Assembly: GCA_025618425.1 (NCBI GenBank)
Contig: CM046847.1
Location: forward strand, 1,906,134-1,970,133
DNA length: 64,000 nucleotides
Direction: 5' to 3'
DNA from: Heliocidaris tuberculata
Lineage: Eukaryota; Echinodermata; Echinoidea; Camarodonta; Echinometridae
How positions within the stretch are numbered: the stretch's first letter is position 1; the number at the start of each line of letters is the position of its first letter. Below the pieces are notes generated by a model that saw only the letters and a program-made list of their open reading frames with translations, did no database searches and was not told where the DNA came from. The position numbers and the translations under genes are program-made. Shown here piece after piece: positions 22,385-34,625 of this stretch.

Positions 22385-23250
22385 TTAGGTGGTCTGTCGT
22401 AGACAGACTACCTCTTAATTTCGTCAGAATTTTCTTTATTTATTTATTTCTTTATTATTTATTTTTATTTTTCCACCACTTTCTTGTGAGCGTGTTTTCT
22501 CAAATTCGGTTCGCTCATTTTTCATAAAATTTCAATCAATTATCAGGCATATAATGGTCAAGTGCCAGAAATTTTTTCAAGGTCATCAGGTCATCATGAC
22601 GTCATCCAGGCGCCATTTTGTGAAATCAGATTATCAATCATATCATCACAACGGATCATCAAAAATCAACCATATTTACAACACATAAACTTCAGGTCAA
22701 GTGTCAATGTAAAATGTCAGCAAAATCCGCGGGCACGTCATGACGCGCACGTACGCGCGCGTCAAAATTTAGAATTGCTCAAAATCACTTTTTAATCAAA
22801 GGAGAGTACGGTTCAGGACATTTTAAGCATTTCAAAATTTTCCGTCCGTGCGCGTCCGCGCGCGCGTTATGCGCGTACGCAGCGCGTATAGAACGTAAAA
22901 ACTCCGTTTTTTTTGCATGGTTTGTATTCATGACACTATTCTTGACAATTTCCAACTATTTACAGTCATTCTCGACCTTCTGTATTGCCACACACGCGCG
23001 CGCTCGAATTTGAAAGTTTGCGCGCGCGTCAATGGGCAATATAATGTAAAAAGTGCTAAAAACATGCCTATCTAGAATCCGCCATAGCTCGTTAGAATGC
23101 CTGGATACCCCCAAATTTTATTACATATTCTGAAAGCCTATGAATTGTAGATTTCGATTCATGCAAAATTTTGGCCGATCGCATTTTGTGACGTCATCAT
23201 ATTTGCCTATGAACTCAAAAATTCGATTTTGAAAAAATGACGTCATAAAT
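22385..23250. repeat. Repeat block X, copy 1, with palindromic border
   Basis: Begins with the near-palindrome AGGTGGTCTGTCG/AGACAGACTACCT and continues with a block containing AAGGTCATCAGGTCATC, TGACGTCATCCAGGCGCCAT and CG-alternating stretches. 24960-25620 is a second copy and 23930-24130 a partial third. Confidence 0.8.
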
Positions 23251-23662
23251 TTTCTATTCATTTGACAATATTTCACTCATAGTTGGTCAATTTTCATCCA
23301 ATTTTCGATATGTTGTAGCTGAGACAATTCTCTACAAGATTGGTTAGACAATTTTTCATTTTGACAAAGGTATCATGGCGTTTTTTTGCAATTAAAGGAG
23401 GCATGTCAATTTTTCACATTTTGCGTGTATTCTCTATGGGAGATGACTTTTTCTCAAATCTTGATTCTACATTCCCGTCTTCTTTGAGCAGTATCTTTGT
23501 AATTTCTGCTCGATTTTTTTCCAAATTTGAATATGTTATAGCTGAGACTATAAGCTTTCATAAATGTGTCCTCCAATTTTTGATCAGATGTCGGGATCAT
23601 GCCCATTTTTTAACTACAAAATGTCATTTGAGAATCCCGTTTTTCGTCTACGTGTTATCTCT

Positions 23663-23739
23663 ATTGGAAATATTTTGGTCCATTGGTAAAGCACTTGCCT
23701 CCCATTCCGGCGACCCAGGTTCGATTCCCGGTGGGTCCA
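23663..23739 (+). tRNA. tRNA-like sequence or tRNA pseudogene followed by poly-T
   Basis: A-box-like TGGTCCATTGGTAAAGC and perfect B box GGTTCGATTCC are spaced as in a tRNA, with CCC in a possible anticodon loop (TGCCTCCCATT). A 19-T run follows at once, as a Pol III terminator would. The 5' acceptor strand does not pair well with the 3' GGGTCCA, so a pseudogene or SINE head is more likely than a working tRNA-Gly. Confidence 0.5.
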
Positions 23740-23929
23740 TTTTTTTTTTTTTTTTTTTTTTTGCCTTTCATTCTACCATCTTCTTCGACTATTATAAAAT
23801 ATACCATCACAAACAATGTAAAAAACTGCCTAATTTTGCGTGTTATGTCTATTGAAAGTAGTGTGCAGTAGTTTGTGTAGAATCTCATTCCCTGTCGTGT
23901 ATTAAAGCTAAGGGGATAATCTTCCACAT

Positions 23930-24480
23930 GTCCTGCAATATCAAATCGTCCAGTTCGTTATCCCGATTTCTCCAAATCGGCTCAGTCTATTTTTCTTCAT
24001 ATTTTCGTCAGTCATCAGTCCTAATAAGGTCAAGTTCCAACATCTTTTTCAAGGTCATCCGGTTATTGTGACGTCATCCAGGCGCCATTTTGTGAAAATC
24101 AACTTATGGTCATATGTTCATAACGAAATGTCATTTCTCTTTCATATTTGGCATGGTTAAAGCTAAAATCAATCCGGTCAATTTCAGAAAATTAGACGCG
24201 CGCGGACGTACGCGTCCGCGCGTCAGTGCGCCCGAAACAGTGAAAAATGCCACCCCCGATAACTCCCAAACGAGGAGGTCAATCTTTCTCAATCTTCCCA
24301 TAGTCATCACATCTGCACCAAATATCATGCACACAAAAATTCACATTCATACCTCAATTCGTTTTTTTTTAATAATTCATTTTTTTCTTTTTTTACCCCC
24401 CCCCCTCTTTTTTACGGGGGCAATAACTCAAAAACGAAACCATGAATCTTTTAAAATTCAGCACAGTAATGAGGACTGAT
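23930..24480. repeat. Repeat block X, partial copy 3
   Basis: Shares GGTCATCCGG...GTGACGTCATCCAGGCGCCA with the other two copies and also carries a CG-rich stretch (near 24195). Confidence 0.65.
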
Positions 24481-24769
24481 AAGAAGAATTGACGGTGAAA
24501 ATCTGAGGTTCATGACGACATTATGACGTCATCTAGGCTTCATTTAGTGATTTTGGGGTGAAAAATACCCTTGGTCGGACCTTGAACGGGGCCTCTAACT
24601 TCAGTTTGCGGGGTGCTAGAGACTTGGGACTTGATTCAGATGAAAGAGCAGAAAATTCTACACAAAAAAGGCTCGTATAGCTCAAACGTTTTAACGGTTG
24701 TTTTCAGGCCGAAAATGGCTTTCAAAGTTTAAATTGCCCATTTTGCCATAGACACACACGTTATAGGTA

Positions 24770-25625
24770 TTATTAGGTGGTCTGTCGAAGACAGAACACC
24801 TATTAATTTCGTCAGAATTTTCTTTATTATTAGGTGGTCTGTCGTAGACAGACTACCTCTTAATTTCGTCAGAATTTTCTTTATTTATTTCTTTATTATT
24901 AGGTGGTCTGTCGGTATCGACAGATCACCTCTTAATTTCGTACGAATTTTCTTTATTATTTATTTATTCTTTATTTTTATTTTTCCTCCCCATTTCTTGT
25001 GACCGTGACTTCTCAAAATCAACTGAATCAATTTTCTTCAAATTTTCGTCAGTTATCAGGCCTATCAAGGTCAAGTGCCCCTATCTTTTTCAAGGTCATC
25101 AGGTCATCGTGACGTCATCCAGGCGCCATTTTGTGAAATCACATTATCGATCATATCTTCATAACGAGTGATCAAAAATAAACCATATTAAACACACATA
25201 AACTTCAGGTCAAGGGTCAATGTCAAATGTCAGCAAAATCCGCGGGCACGTCATGACGCGCACGTACGCGCGCGTCAAAATTTAAAAATGCTCAAAATCA
25301 CTTTTTGATCAAAGGAGAGTACAGTTCAGGTCATTTTAAGCATTTCAAAATTTTGCGCGCGCACGCGTCCGCGCGCGCAGCACGTACGGAAGGTAGAAAT
25401 GCCGTTTTTTTTGCATGGTATCGATTTCTGATAAAATTCTTGACAATTTCCAATTAGTTTCAGTCATTCTTGACATCTAATAATGCCGCACGCGTGCGTC
25501 AAACTTTAAAATCCGTGCGCGCGTCTATGGCGAAAATAACGTAAAAACATGCCTCTACAAAATTAACTCTAGCTCTTTAAATAGTCCATAAACCCCCCAA
25601 TTTCTTTTCATATTTGGGTAGAGAG
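24770..25625. repeat. Triple border repeat and block X copy 2, cut by gap
   Basis: Three tandem 60-65 bp units, each with a TTAGGTGGTCTGTCG palindrome, lie at about 24771, 24832 and 24898, followed by a second long copy of block X that ends at the N gap. Confidence 0.8.
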
Positions 25626-26125
25626 NNNNNNNNNNNNNNNNNNNNNNNNNNNNNNNNNNNNNNNNNNNNNNNNNNNNNNNNNNNNNNNNNNNNNNNNNNN
25701 NNNNNNNNNNNNNNNNNNNNNNNNNNNNNNNNNNNNNNNNNNNNNNNNNNNNNNNNNNNNNNNNNNNNNNNNNNNNNNNNNNNNNNNNNNNNNNNNNNNN
25801 NNNNNNNNNNNNNNNNNNNNNNNNNNNNNNNNNNNNNNNNNNNNNNNNNNNNNNNNNNNNNNNNNNNNNNNNNNNNNNNNNNNNNNNNNNNNNNNNNNNN
25901 NNNNNNNNNNNNNNNNNNNNNNNNNNNNNNNNNNNNNNNNNNNNNNNNNNNNNNNNNNNNNNNNNNNNNNNNNNNNNNNNNNNNNNNNNNNNNNNNNNNN
26001 NNNNNNNNNNNNNNNNNNNNNNNNNNNNNNNNNNNNNNNNNNNNNNNNNNNNNNNNNNNNNNNNNNNNNNNNNNNNNNNNNNNNNNNNNNNNNNNNNNNN
26101 NNNNNNNNNNNNNNNNNNNNNNNNN
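25626..26125. other. Assembly gap, 500 N
   Basis: Exactly 500 Ns, so the true length is probably unknown. It may hide laccase 3' exons and transporter 5' exons. Confidence 0.99.
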
Positions 26126-26337
26126 TAAGCAGAGCGAGTAAGCCTTTTCAAGAAGAGAGTTTAGCTGATAACCATTACCCTGTCAGCCATCTGTATCAAT
26201 TTGTAGCTTGATTAGGATTCTTTGTTATCATCTGACCTATTTTACTTCTCTGTCATCAAGTATCCGTTTCGCCATTGGCGACATTACCTTGTGCTTTTCC
26301 TGTCTAGTCCATTAGACGCTCCTATACAGCCACGAGC

Positions 26338-27176
26338 GAACCTAAAAAAGTTCTTTCCGCTGCAGTTTTTTGTTGATTCGTAATCTTAAGTGGTCACTGA
26401 ACAATTTCAGCTTTGTTGCCCAAGGGGCAGCCTTGAGCAATTTGCATGATTTGCATATCAAAATCCATTGTGTTGTTTATCTTATGCAATGCAACCTGTG
26501 ATGCAATGAACGGAGGTTATACCAGGAAATTGGTATTTTAGTGTTTTATTAAGAAACTTCATGGCATTGCATCATATTTTGTTTTACAATACAACGCGTT
26601 AGTATATAGACATATTAACGATCACATGGCAATGAAATGGAAAAGAAGAAGAAAAATATAGCAAATCATAACAGGACTTCTTATATTTAACATGTGACAA
26701 ATTATATAACATTATCAAATTGGATATCATTTCAATATAAATATTGAAATAGAAAATCATAATGTCGCTACTCATATTAACATACTTGTGACAAATTTTA
26801 TAACATTGTAACAAACTGGATATCATTTTGATATAAACAATGCAATAGAAAATCATAATAGGACTAACATGAGACAAATCATATGACATAGTGTATCATA
26901 TTGGAATATTATTTTGATATAAACCATGATTGGGTCGAAGCACAAATTGCTTTACCAGAATAATCAATCTATCATGCAAAGAAACTTGCAGCGCGCACAT
27001 TGTGCTTAAGTTGTCTTGAGCTGTTTAATATATAAGTGACCATTTGGAGTTATGCAAATTAATGCAAAATGCTTAAAGTTGCTTTTAGGGCAACAAAGCT
27101 GAAGTTGTTCGGAGATAACATAATAGATCACAAATCGAAAAAAAAAAAAACTTCAACCGAAAGAACTTTTCTAGGT
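26338..27176. mobile_element. TIR element (~840 bp)
   Basis: CCTAAAAAAGTTCTTTC at 26341 and its inverted match AAAGAACTTTTCTAGG at about 27160, with CAGCTTTGTTGCCC/GGGCAACAAAGCTG further in, define arms of about 100 bp. The middle carries a three-unit tandem repeat. Confidence 0.65.
26650..26930. repeat. Tandem repeat, ~95 bp x 3
   Basis: Units begin with AAAATCATAA at about 26660, 26752 and 26850 and share GACAAAT...GGATATCATTT. Confidence 0.7.
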
Positions 27177-27195
27177 TCATAAAAATGTCAAGTCG

Positions 27196-27431
27196 ACTAC
27201 ACTCTAAAAACTAAAGTGTTAAATCACCATTTAAAAGGGCCGAAGTGTGACAACTTTTTCAAAATTGTAGATTAACACTTTTAACATACTGGATACAACA
27301 CTATAAAAGCTGAATCCAGCAGTTTAAAAGAGTTGATCTACCATTTTGAAAAATGACAATTGTCACTCGAAGATTACTAATTACTGGTGATTAAAATGGT
27401 GATTTAACACTTTAAGTTTATAGAGTGTAGA
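27196..27431. mobile_element. MITE with ACACTCT ends
   Basis: CTACACTCTAAAAACTAAAG (27197) and CTTTAAGTTTATAGAGTGTAG (to 27430) are inverted, continuing through GTGTTAAATCACCATTT. The arms are about 40 bp. No coding. Confidence 0.85.
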
Positions 27432-27519
27432 CAATGTAACTTGCAAATCCTTTTGTCATTCATCTTTTTTTAAAAAATGTAATCAATGACATTTTACTCT
27501 TTTCTCGAATCATTAATAG

Positions 27520-27663
27520 TTATCGGTGGAGTAATGATGAGTACTACTGGAGTGGTGACATATTCTATTCCTAATACTTTCTTTGGTACCGAGCGATCTC
27601 GCCAGACCTGGCCTGTTATTCTCTTCTGTAACGGAGTCGGTTTTATGTGTGGGTCTGTAGTCG
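27520..27663 (+). CDS. MFS exon, penultimate
   Basis: Acceptor CATTAATAG, donor GTAAGT, phase 1 on both sides, 48 codons equivalent. Confidence 0.75.
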
Positions 27664-29433
27664 GTAAGTAAAATAGGTGATCCGATTGTTCTGGCGACAT
27701 TCGCTCCGGTAGGCCTGGCGGACTGGCCATGGGGAGTTTGGGGAATTTCACCCACGGGCCGGTCATACAGAAAGATGGGCTGGTCAACAACAAAAAGAGC
27801 TTGTCGCTCCGAAATTCCCCTGCTGGAATTTTAGTCCCAGGTTGATCATGTCTACATAATTTTTTTTGTTGTTGTTGGTATATTGTGAGGTTTAGGAATC
27901 ATCAAAATGATAAGAATTTGATCCAGTCCCGCTGAAAAGCATGCACTGCACACAGAAATGGGTATATGGGACTGCACGCAGATGTGGCATGAATGTTCGG
28001 CCCCGACCACTTCAGCTATATCTCATCATATTTCGAATATGAGGACATTTGAAGAGCAATTCTTTTAAGAGTAAATTTCTACTATATATGATGTTCTTCC
28101 AAGCTGATATTAAAGGAAAGCTCATAAATTATTATTCACCTTTTCCATAACTCAACTTTCTCTTTATTAAGTTTATGTGTAGTGTAGATCCAAGATTGAA
28201 GTAAGGAATTTGGGTTCATGTTTGAGAAATTCGAATTGACGGAGTAATTGTCGGGAGCATGACGTTATAAAACTGTTACTGTATGATCTGTATAGTGCTT
28301 ACCTTATTTAAAGGGTACCAATCACCAAAAAATATTTTACTCTGTATGTTTATAAGGTTCCATGTCATTCTACTATATTCCAAATATGGGCTTCGAATAT
28401 CACTTCTATAAACATTATTACAAGTTTAATTATACTCTCTATAAGCATAAAAACGACTCGTGAGTAGACTACTCAACGCACCCGTACGCGCTCGCCAAGA
28501 TAAGGGCTGGCGCGGAAAACCAACTCGGAGGTTCGGTTCCGCGCGAGCACCTTCATGTTATTCTTTATTTCCTTCATACTCCTAAACTGTTGACCTATAG
28601 AATTTCAGATAAAGTTCTTTGAGGTTAATTTTCATACTCTCTAGCGGTATACAAACTATTTTTTCAGCTGGTTGGTACACTTTAAAGGAAGTCTAGCATG
28701 ATAAACTTTCTATTGGATAATCAACTTCAGTCAGGTGTGGGCTAACTTTGAAATAATCACCTAGGTACAGGCTGTAAACGTCTTCTTTTCCTAAATAAAT
28801 AGCATGACTGGCGCATGCACTACATTTTATCAGCGCTGGTATTAACGAAATGACGCCTTGTGTGCGACGAATCTTAAAAGTCTCAAAGTGATAACCATTT
28901 ATGACAAAATTGTCCAGATATAAATTGATATCTTGTCCTGCTGAAATCATATTTTATCCTTTATGAATAATTATGTTTCAGTGAATCATTGAAAGAAAAA
29001 AAACAAGGGTGTTTAAAAAAAAAATCAGCCTACCAGTTAACCTACGCCCCAGAAGATCAATGTAGGTTTTCTTTGTTTTGATTTGTTTTGTATTTCTTTG
29101 TGTTTTGCTTTGTGTTTAAATCCTTCTATCTATAATCTCTGTTATTCTCCCCTCTCAGGTCAGTCTATTGATCGTACCGGATCATATAGAAGTGCTATTT
29201 GGACTTTTATCGGAATGTACATCATCGTTAGCGTCCTGTGGATCGCGGCACCCCTGTACCAGAGGACATTTGCACCTAAACGCTACGTCCTACAAGAGTT
29301 ACATCGAGTGAAGCGCTTGAGTAAAAAGAAGGTGGGCGTTGGACTAGAGGGGGCCAGTGAAAAGCTCGCTGATATATCTAAATTAAGCGGGACAAAACTT
29401 GAAGTTGTGTATGAACGCGTATCAAGTGTATAA
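27520..29433 (+). CDS. Monocarboxylate-transporter-like MFS protein, last two exons
   Basis: Exons 27520-27663 and 29159-29433 join in phase 1 (VVG|GQSIDRTG) and end in TAA. The peptide contains YSIPNTFFG, RQTWPVILFCNGVGFMCGS, GQSIDRTGSYRSAIWTF and a final hydrophobic segment (YIIVSVLWIAAPLY), followed by a basic cytosolic tail. This resembles helices 10-12 of MCT/SLC16-type transporters, where the short D-x-T-G-S-Y motif is common. Such proteins carry monocarboxylates or related solutes with protons across the plasma membrane; the substrate here is unknown. The 5' exons are not in the sequenced part upstream and probably lie in the gap. Confidence 0.75.
28312..28681. mobile_element. TTAA-flanked MITE in MFS intron
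   Basis: TTAA (28308-28311) then AGGGTACCAATCACC, and GGTTGGTACACT then TTAA (28682-28685). The ends are inverted and the TTAA duplicated. No coding; a CG-rich stretch lies near 28480. Confidence 0.75.
29159..29433 (+). CDS. MFS exon, terminal
   Basis: Acceptor TCTCCCCTCTCAG. Encodes QSIDRTGSYRSAIWTF to VYERVSSV and TAA. Confidence 0.85.
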
Positions 29434-29621
29434 TACCACGACTATAAAAAGGGCATTTTTTTTTTATTATCATTTTTGCTTCCGTTGTTTTGCGTATATA
29501 CCAGGAGTTTTCGAAATGCCTAAACACATGTATAATATGTTTTATACTTTCTTTGTGGATGCAGGAATCTCTTGAAGAGCAGTTCCAGAATAGGACTTGA
29601 AAATGAGACTACCCTGTTCAG

Positions 29622-29880
29622 GGGCGGATCAAGGATTTCGTATTAGGGGGGGCACACAAATGCAGGATTGTCAACTTGGGAAACTGCTTGAGGGAGACCC
29701 ATATGGTCTCTAACCACTAAAAGTCGCTCAAGCAAAAAAAATTTATCCAAAAGTCCTCAGTGGGGGGGGGGGGATGGGGTCCAGTTATCAATTCTCTGAC
29801 AAGCAAAAAAAAATTTCTGGGCGAAAAGGGGGGGCACAATCGCAAATAGGGGGGGGGGGGGAATTGATACTGATGTTGAA
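29622..29880. repeat. GGCGGATC-type dispersed repeat, copy 1
   Basis: Starts CAGGGGCGGATCAAGGATT; contains G runs and TCTGACAAGCAAAAAAAA. Better-preserved copies are at 32473, 34386 and 47148. Confidence 0.6.
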
Positions 29881-30520
29881 ATAACTAAAATAAATGAATG
29901 AATGAATGAATAAATAAATAAGCAAATAGTTTAAATATTTTATAATAAATGTCGATTTAATTTCTTTGTCGTACAGAAGTAGGATACAACAAAGATAAAA
30001 ATGATAAAGTACATCAAGAACATGATTGGAAAAAATAATATCTGACAGAGTAGTGGCACAAACATTAATCATATTAATAGTGAGAGAGTGCAGTTAAACC
30101 AGGTCCATTTACCTGTAATGGCAAATGACAGGTTTGCATGACATTTACTGCATATTTCTATTCAAATGTATGAAACAGATTTTCAACTTAACTTAATAGA
30201 TGTTTGGCTGATTAAAATACATGAACATGGAGGATGAATAACACAATGGAAATATTGTGGATTTTCTTTTATATACAGTACAGAGAAATGTGAGCTTCAG
30301 TAAAGCAATACAAGTCATCAATTCGGAAAAGTGCAGAAATCTGATTTCATGTATCTTCTTTGTATATATTATTTTCTTCATCAAGTAAAATGTTTACTAA
30401 GAAATGAGTAAATAAACAGATAAATAAATAGATGAATAAATAAATAAACGGGGACGGAGAAGGGGCGGGAGAAAGGAGTGAGTACATAAAGGAGTAAAAG
30501 AGAATGAGAAAAGTCTAGAG

Positions 30521-31915
30521 TTGGAAAATCTCTGGACTGGTTTACAAGTTATTTATCAAATAGGAAAATTACAACTTTTATTAATAATGTGTTTTCAGAA
30601 GAATACTCGGTTAATAACGGAGTGCCCCAGGGGAGTTTGATCTGGCCAATTCTCTTTGTAATACTTATTAACGATTTAGCTTCTTTATTTGACAAATGTT
30701 CATTTCATTTATATGCAGATGATACGGTTTTATATTTTTCTGATAAAGATCCGAAAGTCGTCGAAACAGTTTTAAATGACGAACTCGCCCAAGTAATCCA
30801 GTGGATGAACAAAAATAAATTGAAATTAAATTGTACAAAAACTGTAGGTATGTTATTTGGAACGAGACAGATGTTAGCAAGGCACAGTGATTTAGATTTT
30901 AAAATTCATAATACAAAAATTCAGAATGTAGACACTGTCAAATATCTTGGTGTTTTTATTGAGAAAGAGCTTAAATGGAATAACCAAATTGAAAAAATGT
31001 GCTCAAAAATAGGCAAAATGATGGTATTTTGTTAATGAATCTATTTTAAAAATCGTATATTCTTCTATTATTCTTCCCCATTTTGACTACGCAGATATAA
31101 TTTGGCAATCTGCCCCTAAGAGATATTTAGATTTGTTACAAAAACTTCAGAACAGAGCAGGTAGAATCATATTAAAGATAAATCCATATTCCCATACCTC
31201 TACTTCTCATATTCATGACATTTTAAAATGGAAGAAATTGAGTGTCCGTCAAGAAGAACATATGCATATTATGATGTTCAAAATTTTAAATGATCTTGTA
31301 CCTTTATATATAAAACGCCCTATTGCTATTAAACCAGACATGTATTTTCTTCGTTCTGTAGGTAATCTCAGTCTCCCCAAACCGAGAACCAATAACTGTA
31401 AAAGAACATTCTACTACAGAGGAGCTTCATTATACAACAAATTGCCATCAAATACCCGTAGTGCTTTTACAATCCAAACTTTTAAATCCAATTTACAAAA
31501 TTATTTCAAAGTATAGAACTGTGCACAAGGAAGTTTTCATCTCTCTCTTTCCTTCTATTTTTTTTTTGTTTTTGTTTTGTTTATGGGGATTGTATGGTTC
31601 TCTCTCCCTTATAAAATATTGAATATGTACTGCAAATATAATCGAAAAAAATTGTATTTTCAAATGATATCATGCATATTCAATACAATGTTTTTGTTTT
31701 GTTTCGTTTTGTACAATATAATTTTATGTATTGAAGAAGACTTTGTAAGTCTTTTTTTTCCGAAGAATTGTAATATTTGTACATATCATTGTTATCAAGG
31801 ACCCCATGGAAGAACAGCCGTATTTTGTTATTACGGCTGAAATGGGCTATCCGCCGTATGTAAATCATGATTTATAATTATTATGTATATTATTTATGTC
31901 ATTGATTACGGAAAT
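30521..31915 (+). mobile_element. 5'-truncated CR1/jockey-type LINE with frameshift
   Basis: Reverse transcriptase remains start at DWFTSYLSNRK (about 30534) and run through NNGVPQGSLIWPILFVILIN, HLYADDTVLYFS and VKYLGVFIEKELKWN to 31035. A frameshift near 31020-31033 then moves the frame, which continues VYSSIILPHFDYADIIW, LQKLQNRAGRIIL and a C-terminal YNKLPSNTRSAFT, stopping at 31516. The N-terminal half of the RT and the endonuclease are missing, as expected of 5' truncation. The 3' UTR ends near 31915 in an AAAC/AAAT-type tail. The copy is dead. Confidence 0.85.
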
Positions 31916-31959
31916 AAAAACAAACAAGCAAACAAACAAACAGAAAAGGACGGGCAATT

Positions 31960-32230
31960 AAATGGATAAGGAAGAGAAGTGGAGGGAAAGGGAGAGAGAG
32001 GGGGGAAGGGAGAGACGGGGAGAGAGAGAAGTGGGAGAGAGGAGAAGTGAATGAGAGAAAGAAGGAGATGATAGAAGAGAAAGGGGTGGAAGACAAGGGA
32101 TAGGAGGGAGATGAATTAAAGAATGAAAAAAATAAGGAGAAAGGAGTCGGCAGTGTATGTTCAGGTGCATGTGAGAGAGAGAAAGAGAGAGAGAGAGTCT
32201 GGGAAGAGGACAGAGGAAAAGGAAAGTTTT
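31960..32230. repeat. Purine-rich GA tract
   Basis: Long imperfect GGGAGAGAGA stretches, with almost no pyrimidine on the plus strand; (GA)n near 32172-32196. Confidence 0.8.
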
Positions 32231-32472
32231 TGTGATTTTCAACTACACACTAAGACAAATTTATCATTGTATGCAGATGACACAGCATTATTTCATTATG
32301 GGGAAAGAATGGCTACACTATAATCGCATGTTTATTACCGCAACATTTCCAAAAAAAAACTTTCGGTTCTGAAATGCTGATATATCTTTTATTCCATGCT
32401 AAATACTGATGTTTAGATGATTATAACTAGAATTACTTGAATAAGTATGGATTGTTAGTTGGTAGTGCACAG

Positions 32473-32755
32473 CAGGGGCGGATCCAGGATTTTGAAAAAG
32501 AGGGGGTACAAATCTCAGAAAATTGTCTGACAAGCAAAAAAGAAAAGAAAAGAAAAGAAAAAAAGGACATCGCGCATTTTGGGGTCTCTTTTTCCTCCCA
32601 AACTGACAAGCAAAAGAAAAGGGGTCATCAGGTCTAAAAGTGCATGGGGACAATGGGGGGGGGGGGGGGGGGCACAATGTACACTTTGGTTTCAAAAGGG
32701 GGGCACGGGCCGGACTGAGTGCCCCCCCCCCCCACCCGTGAATCCGCCGCTGGTT
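32473..32755. mobile_element. GGCGGATCCAGGATTT element, copy 2
   Basis: Starts GGGGCGGATCCAGGATTT and ends near AATCCGCCGCTGG, an inverted pair, with G and C runs inside. No coding. Confidence 0.65.
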
Positions 32756-33079
32756 CACACTAATTTAAAAAGGCATAATTCATGGTTATTCTAGTGTAAA
32801 GGGTTGTAATACGATCGAAATATTAATCTTCAACCTCCCGAGAACTAGATTCGATCTAATGGCCATGCTCTATTTTACTTTCAATTCACGTTCAATGGGG
32901 AGTTAATCATCGTTGAGGGGGTTCTAATATTTACACCTGTTTTAATGTGTTCGATTGTGAAGGAAGGGGAAAAAAACAGGCTAGCATCAACACAATGGGT
33001 CAACACCATCACCTTTCCAGCAACAAAACAAATGGGCACACTTTAAAACGTCGTGGGCGCATAATTTATATTGACATCA
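32756..33079. other. Intergenic, nothing recognised
   Basis: No coding frame, RNA or repeat family identified. Confidence 0.4.
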
Positions 33080-33211
33080 GGGGCCCGTTGCACAAAACTT
33101 GCGTTTAATCGCAACTCCTAAAAATCAAACGCACTTCTGATTGGCTGAAAATAGAGTTGCGTTTGATTTTTCTGAGTTGCGTTTAAACGCAAGTTTTGTG
33201 CAACGGGCCCC
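33080..33211. mobile_element. Palindromic MITE with GGGGCCCGTTGCACAAAAC ends
   Basis: The arms are almost perfectly inverted (GGGGCCCGTTGCACAAAAC versus its complement) with an inner pair GTTGCGTTTGA. It is related in style to family A but has a different sequence, and folds into a long hairpin. Confidence 0.8.
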
Positions 33212-33669
33212 AGAAGTCGTTTATACAAAGTCGGCATATATTTTTGGACTTGACGAACTCAAAATGCATAATAAAGATATTTCAATAAATTTGACCACTA
33301 TGATAAAAACTTGGATAACAATAGCACCGATAGCCCGGTTTCAAGAAAAAAATGGTCCCTGTTTGGTATTTCCAAGGTTCTAATTAGTTAATCTGTTATT
33401 AAGAAAATACAACAGAAACAACAGAGTGTACCTTTCTAGTAAACTTCGCCTCTCTCTGTGAATTAATATGAAGTGTACAATGAGTACCAAAAAAGGCACA
33501 ATTTGGGGACTTTGGGAACTGATTTTCCATAATCAGTCGGTGGCATCGATTTCAGCATAACATTGAATTAGGAATCAACTTTTTTTTTTAAGTGAGCACA
33601 CTTTCGCATTTTGAGACGTCTGCTACACCTATCTACTTAACATAATTATTCAGATATCCGAACTTGAGG

Positions 33670-34130
33670 ACAAACTTAGTCTAATTCTGGACGTTTGTAA
33701 TTATTTTGTCCGTAGAACCGCTTGTGCGTGCACCCAGTGTAGTACCAGGGAGGTGGAAGAGAGACGGTGCGTAGTCCACCCATGCCACTGATTCACTCTC
33801 GTTTGTTTGGGAGAGTGGATCAGTGGACTTCGCACGGTCTCTCTTCCACCTCCCTGGTTCTACGCTGGGTGCACGCACATTAGTTTGCAGGCACAAACCC
33901 TGGTCAGTCGTAAAAGAGTGTCTGCACTGTAGGACTACCATAGGCCATGTACTATAGCTGCTCCTGACACAGGACACGACCAGAAGGTAGCTGAATTAGG
34001 CTTCTCTCAAGACACAATGATTGATAAAGTGTCAAATTAGGGTCTGTGCTTGCAGACTACACGCACTCTAGGTTTTACGGACAAAATCATTACAAACGTC
34101 CAGAAATAGACTAGGACAAACTCGGCTAAA
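33670..34130. mobile_element. Double-nested inverted repeat
   Basis: The outer arms share CTGGACGTTTGTAAT...TTTTGTCCGTA (33686-33717 and 34075-34103). Inner arms of about 70 bp (33724-33799 and 33811-33879) flank a 10-base loop and share CAGGGAGGTGGAAGAGAGAC. A side block GTTTGCAGGCACAAACCC to GGCCATGTACTAT (33882-33955) is found again at 59334-59412. Confidence 0.75.
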
Positions 34131-34385
34131 GTCGTAGATGGGTAAGTGATTAAGTTGTAAAATTACCAGAATGTATAACAATCGAATAGTGCACAATACA
34201 GTTTGAGCTTTATCTCCTATTATTGTAGCCATAACAAAGGTATATTATTGTACCTGGACATGTTATTATTTCTAACACGCACATTATTGTCTGAATCGTA
34301 TTTTATCAAAAGTCATTATAGTAGGGACCCTGAGAAGGTTTTCCTTCGAAGCAGCGACTCCTCTAAATGGCCTATTACACAAACT

Positions 34386-34591
34386 AATGGCGGATCCAGG
34401 ACTCTCTGAAAGGGAAGGGGGGGGGGGTACAAGTCCGAAAAATCCATGAAGAGCCAAAAATAATAATGATGATAATGAAAGAATAAATGAAATAAATAAG
34501 AACAATAATGATAACAATATCAGTGATGATGATTTTTATTTAAATGAAGAATAATAATGATAATAATAAAAAATAATAAAAATATAACCAG

Positions 34592-34625
<34 letters not shown>

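Larger units (their letters stand above)
19386..22388. mobile_element. ~3-kb inverted-repeat structure with internal 15-bp arrays
   Basis: 19386-19440 (AACAAAACTAAAGACAACAA, AACAGAACTATCATAA) recurs inverted at 22331-22388 and, partly, at 21995-22035. Between these ends lie tandem arrays of a GCTCCGCCGACA-type unit, forward at 19888-20153 and 20505-20740 and reversed at 21650-21975. No transposase frame was recognised. A retroelement 3' end (22070-22290) lies inside the right part. Confidence 0.5.

Noticed and set aside
25555..26151. Apparent 175-198 codon frames
   Set aside because: They consist of the 500-N gap.
28693..28950. 85-codon minus-strand frame
   Set aside because: Lies in the transporter intron; no family resemblance and no supporting splice or start context.
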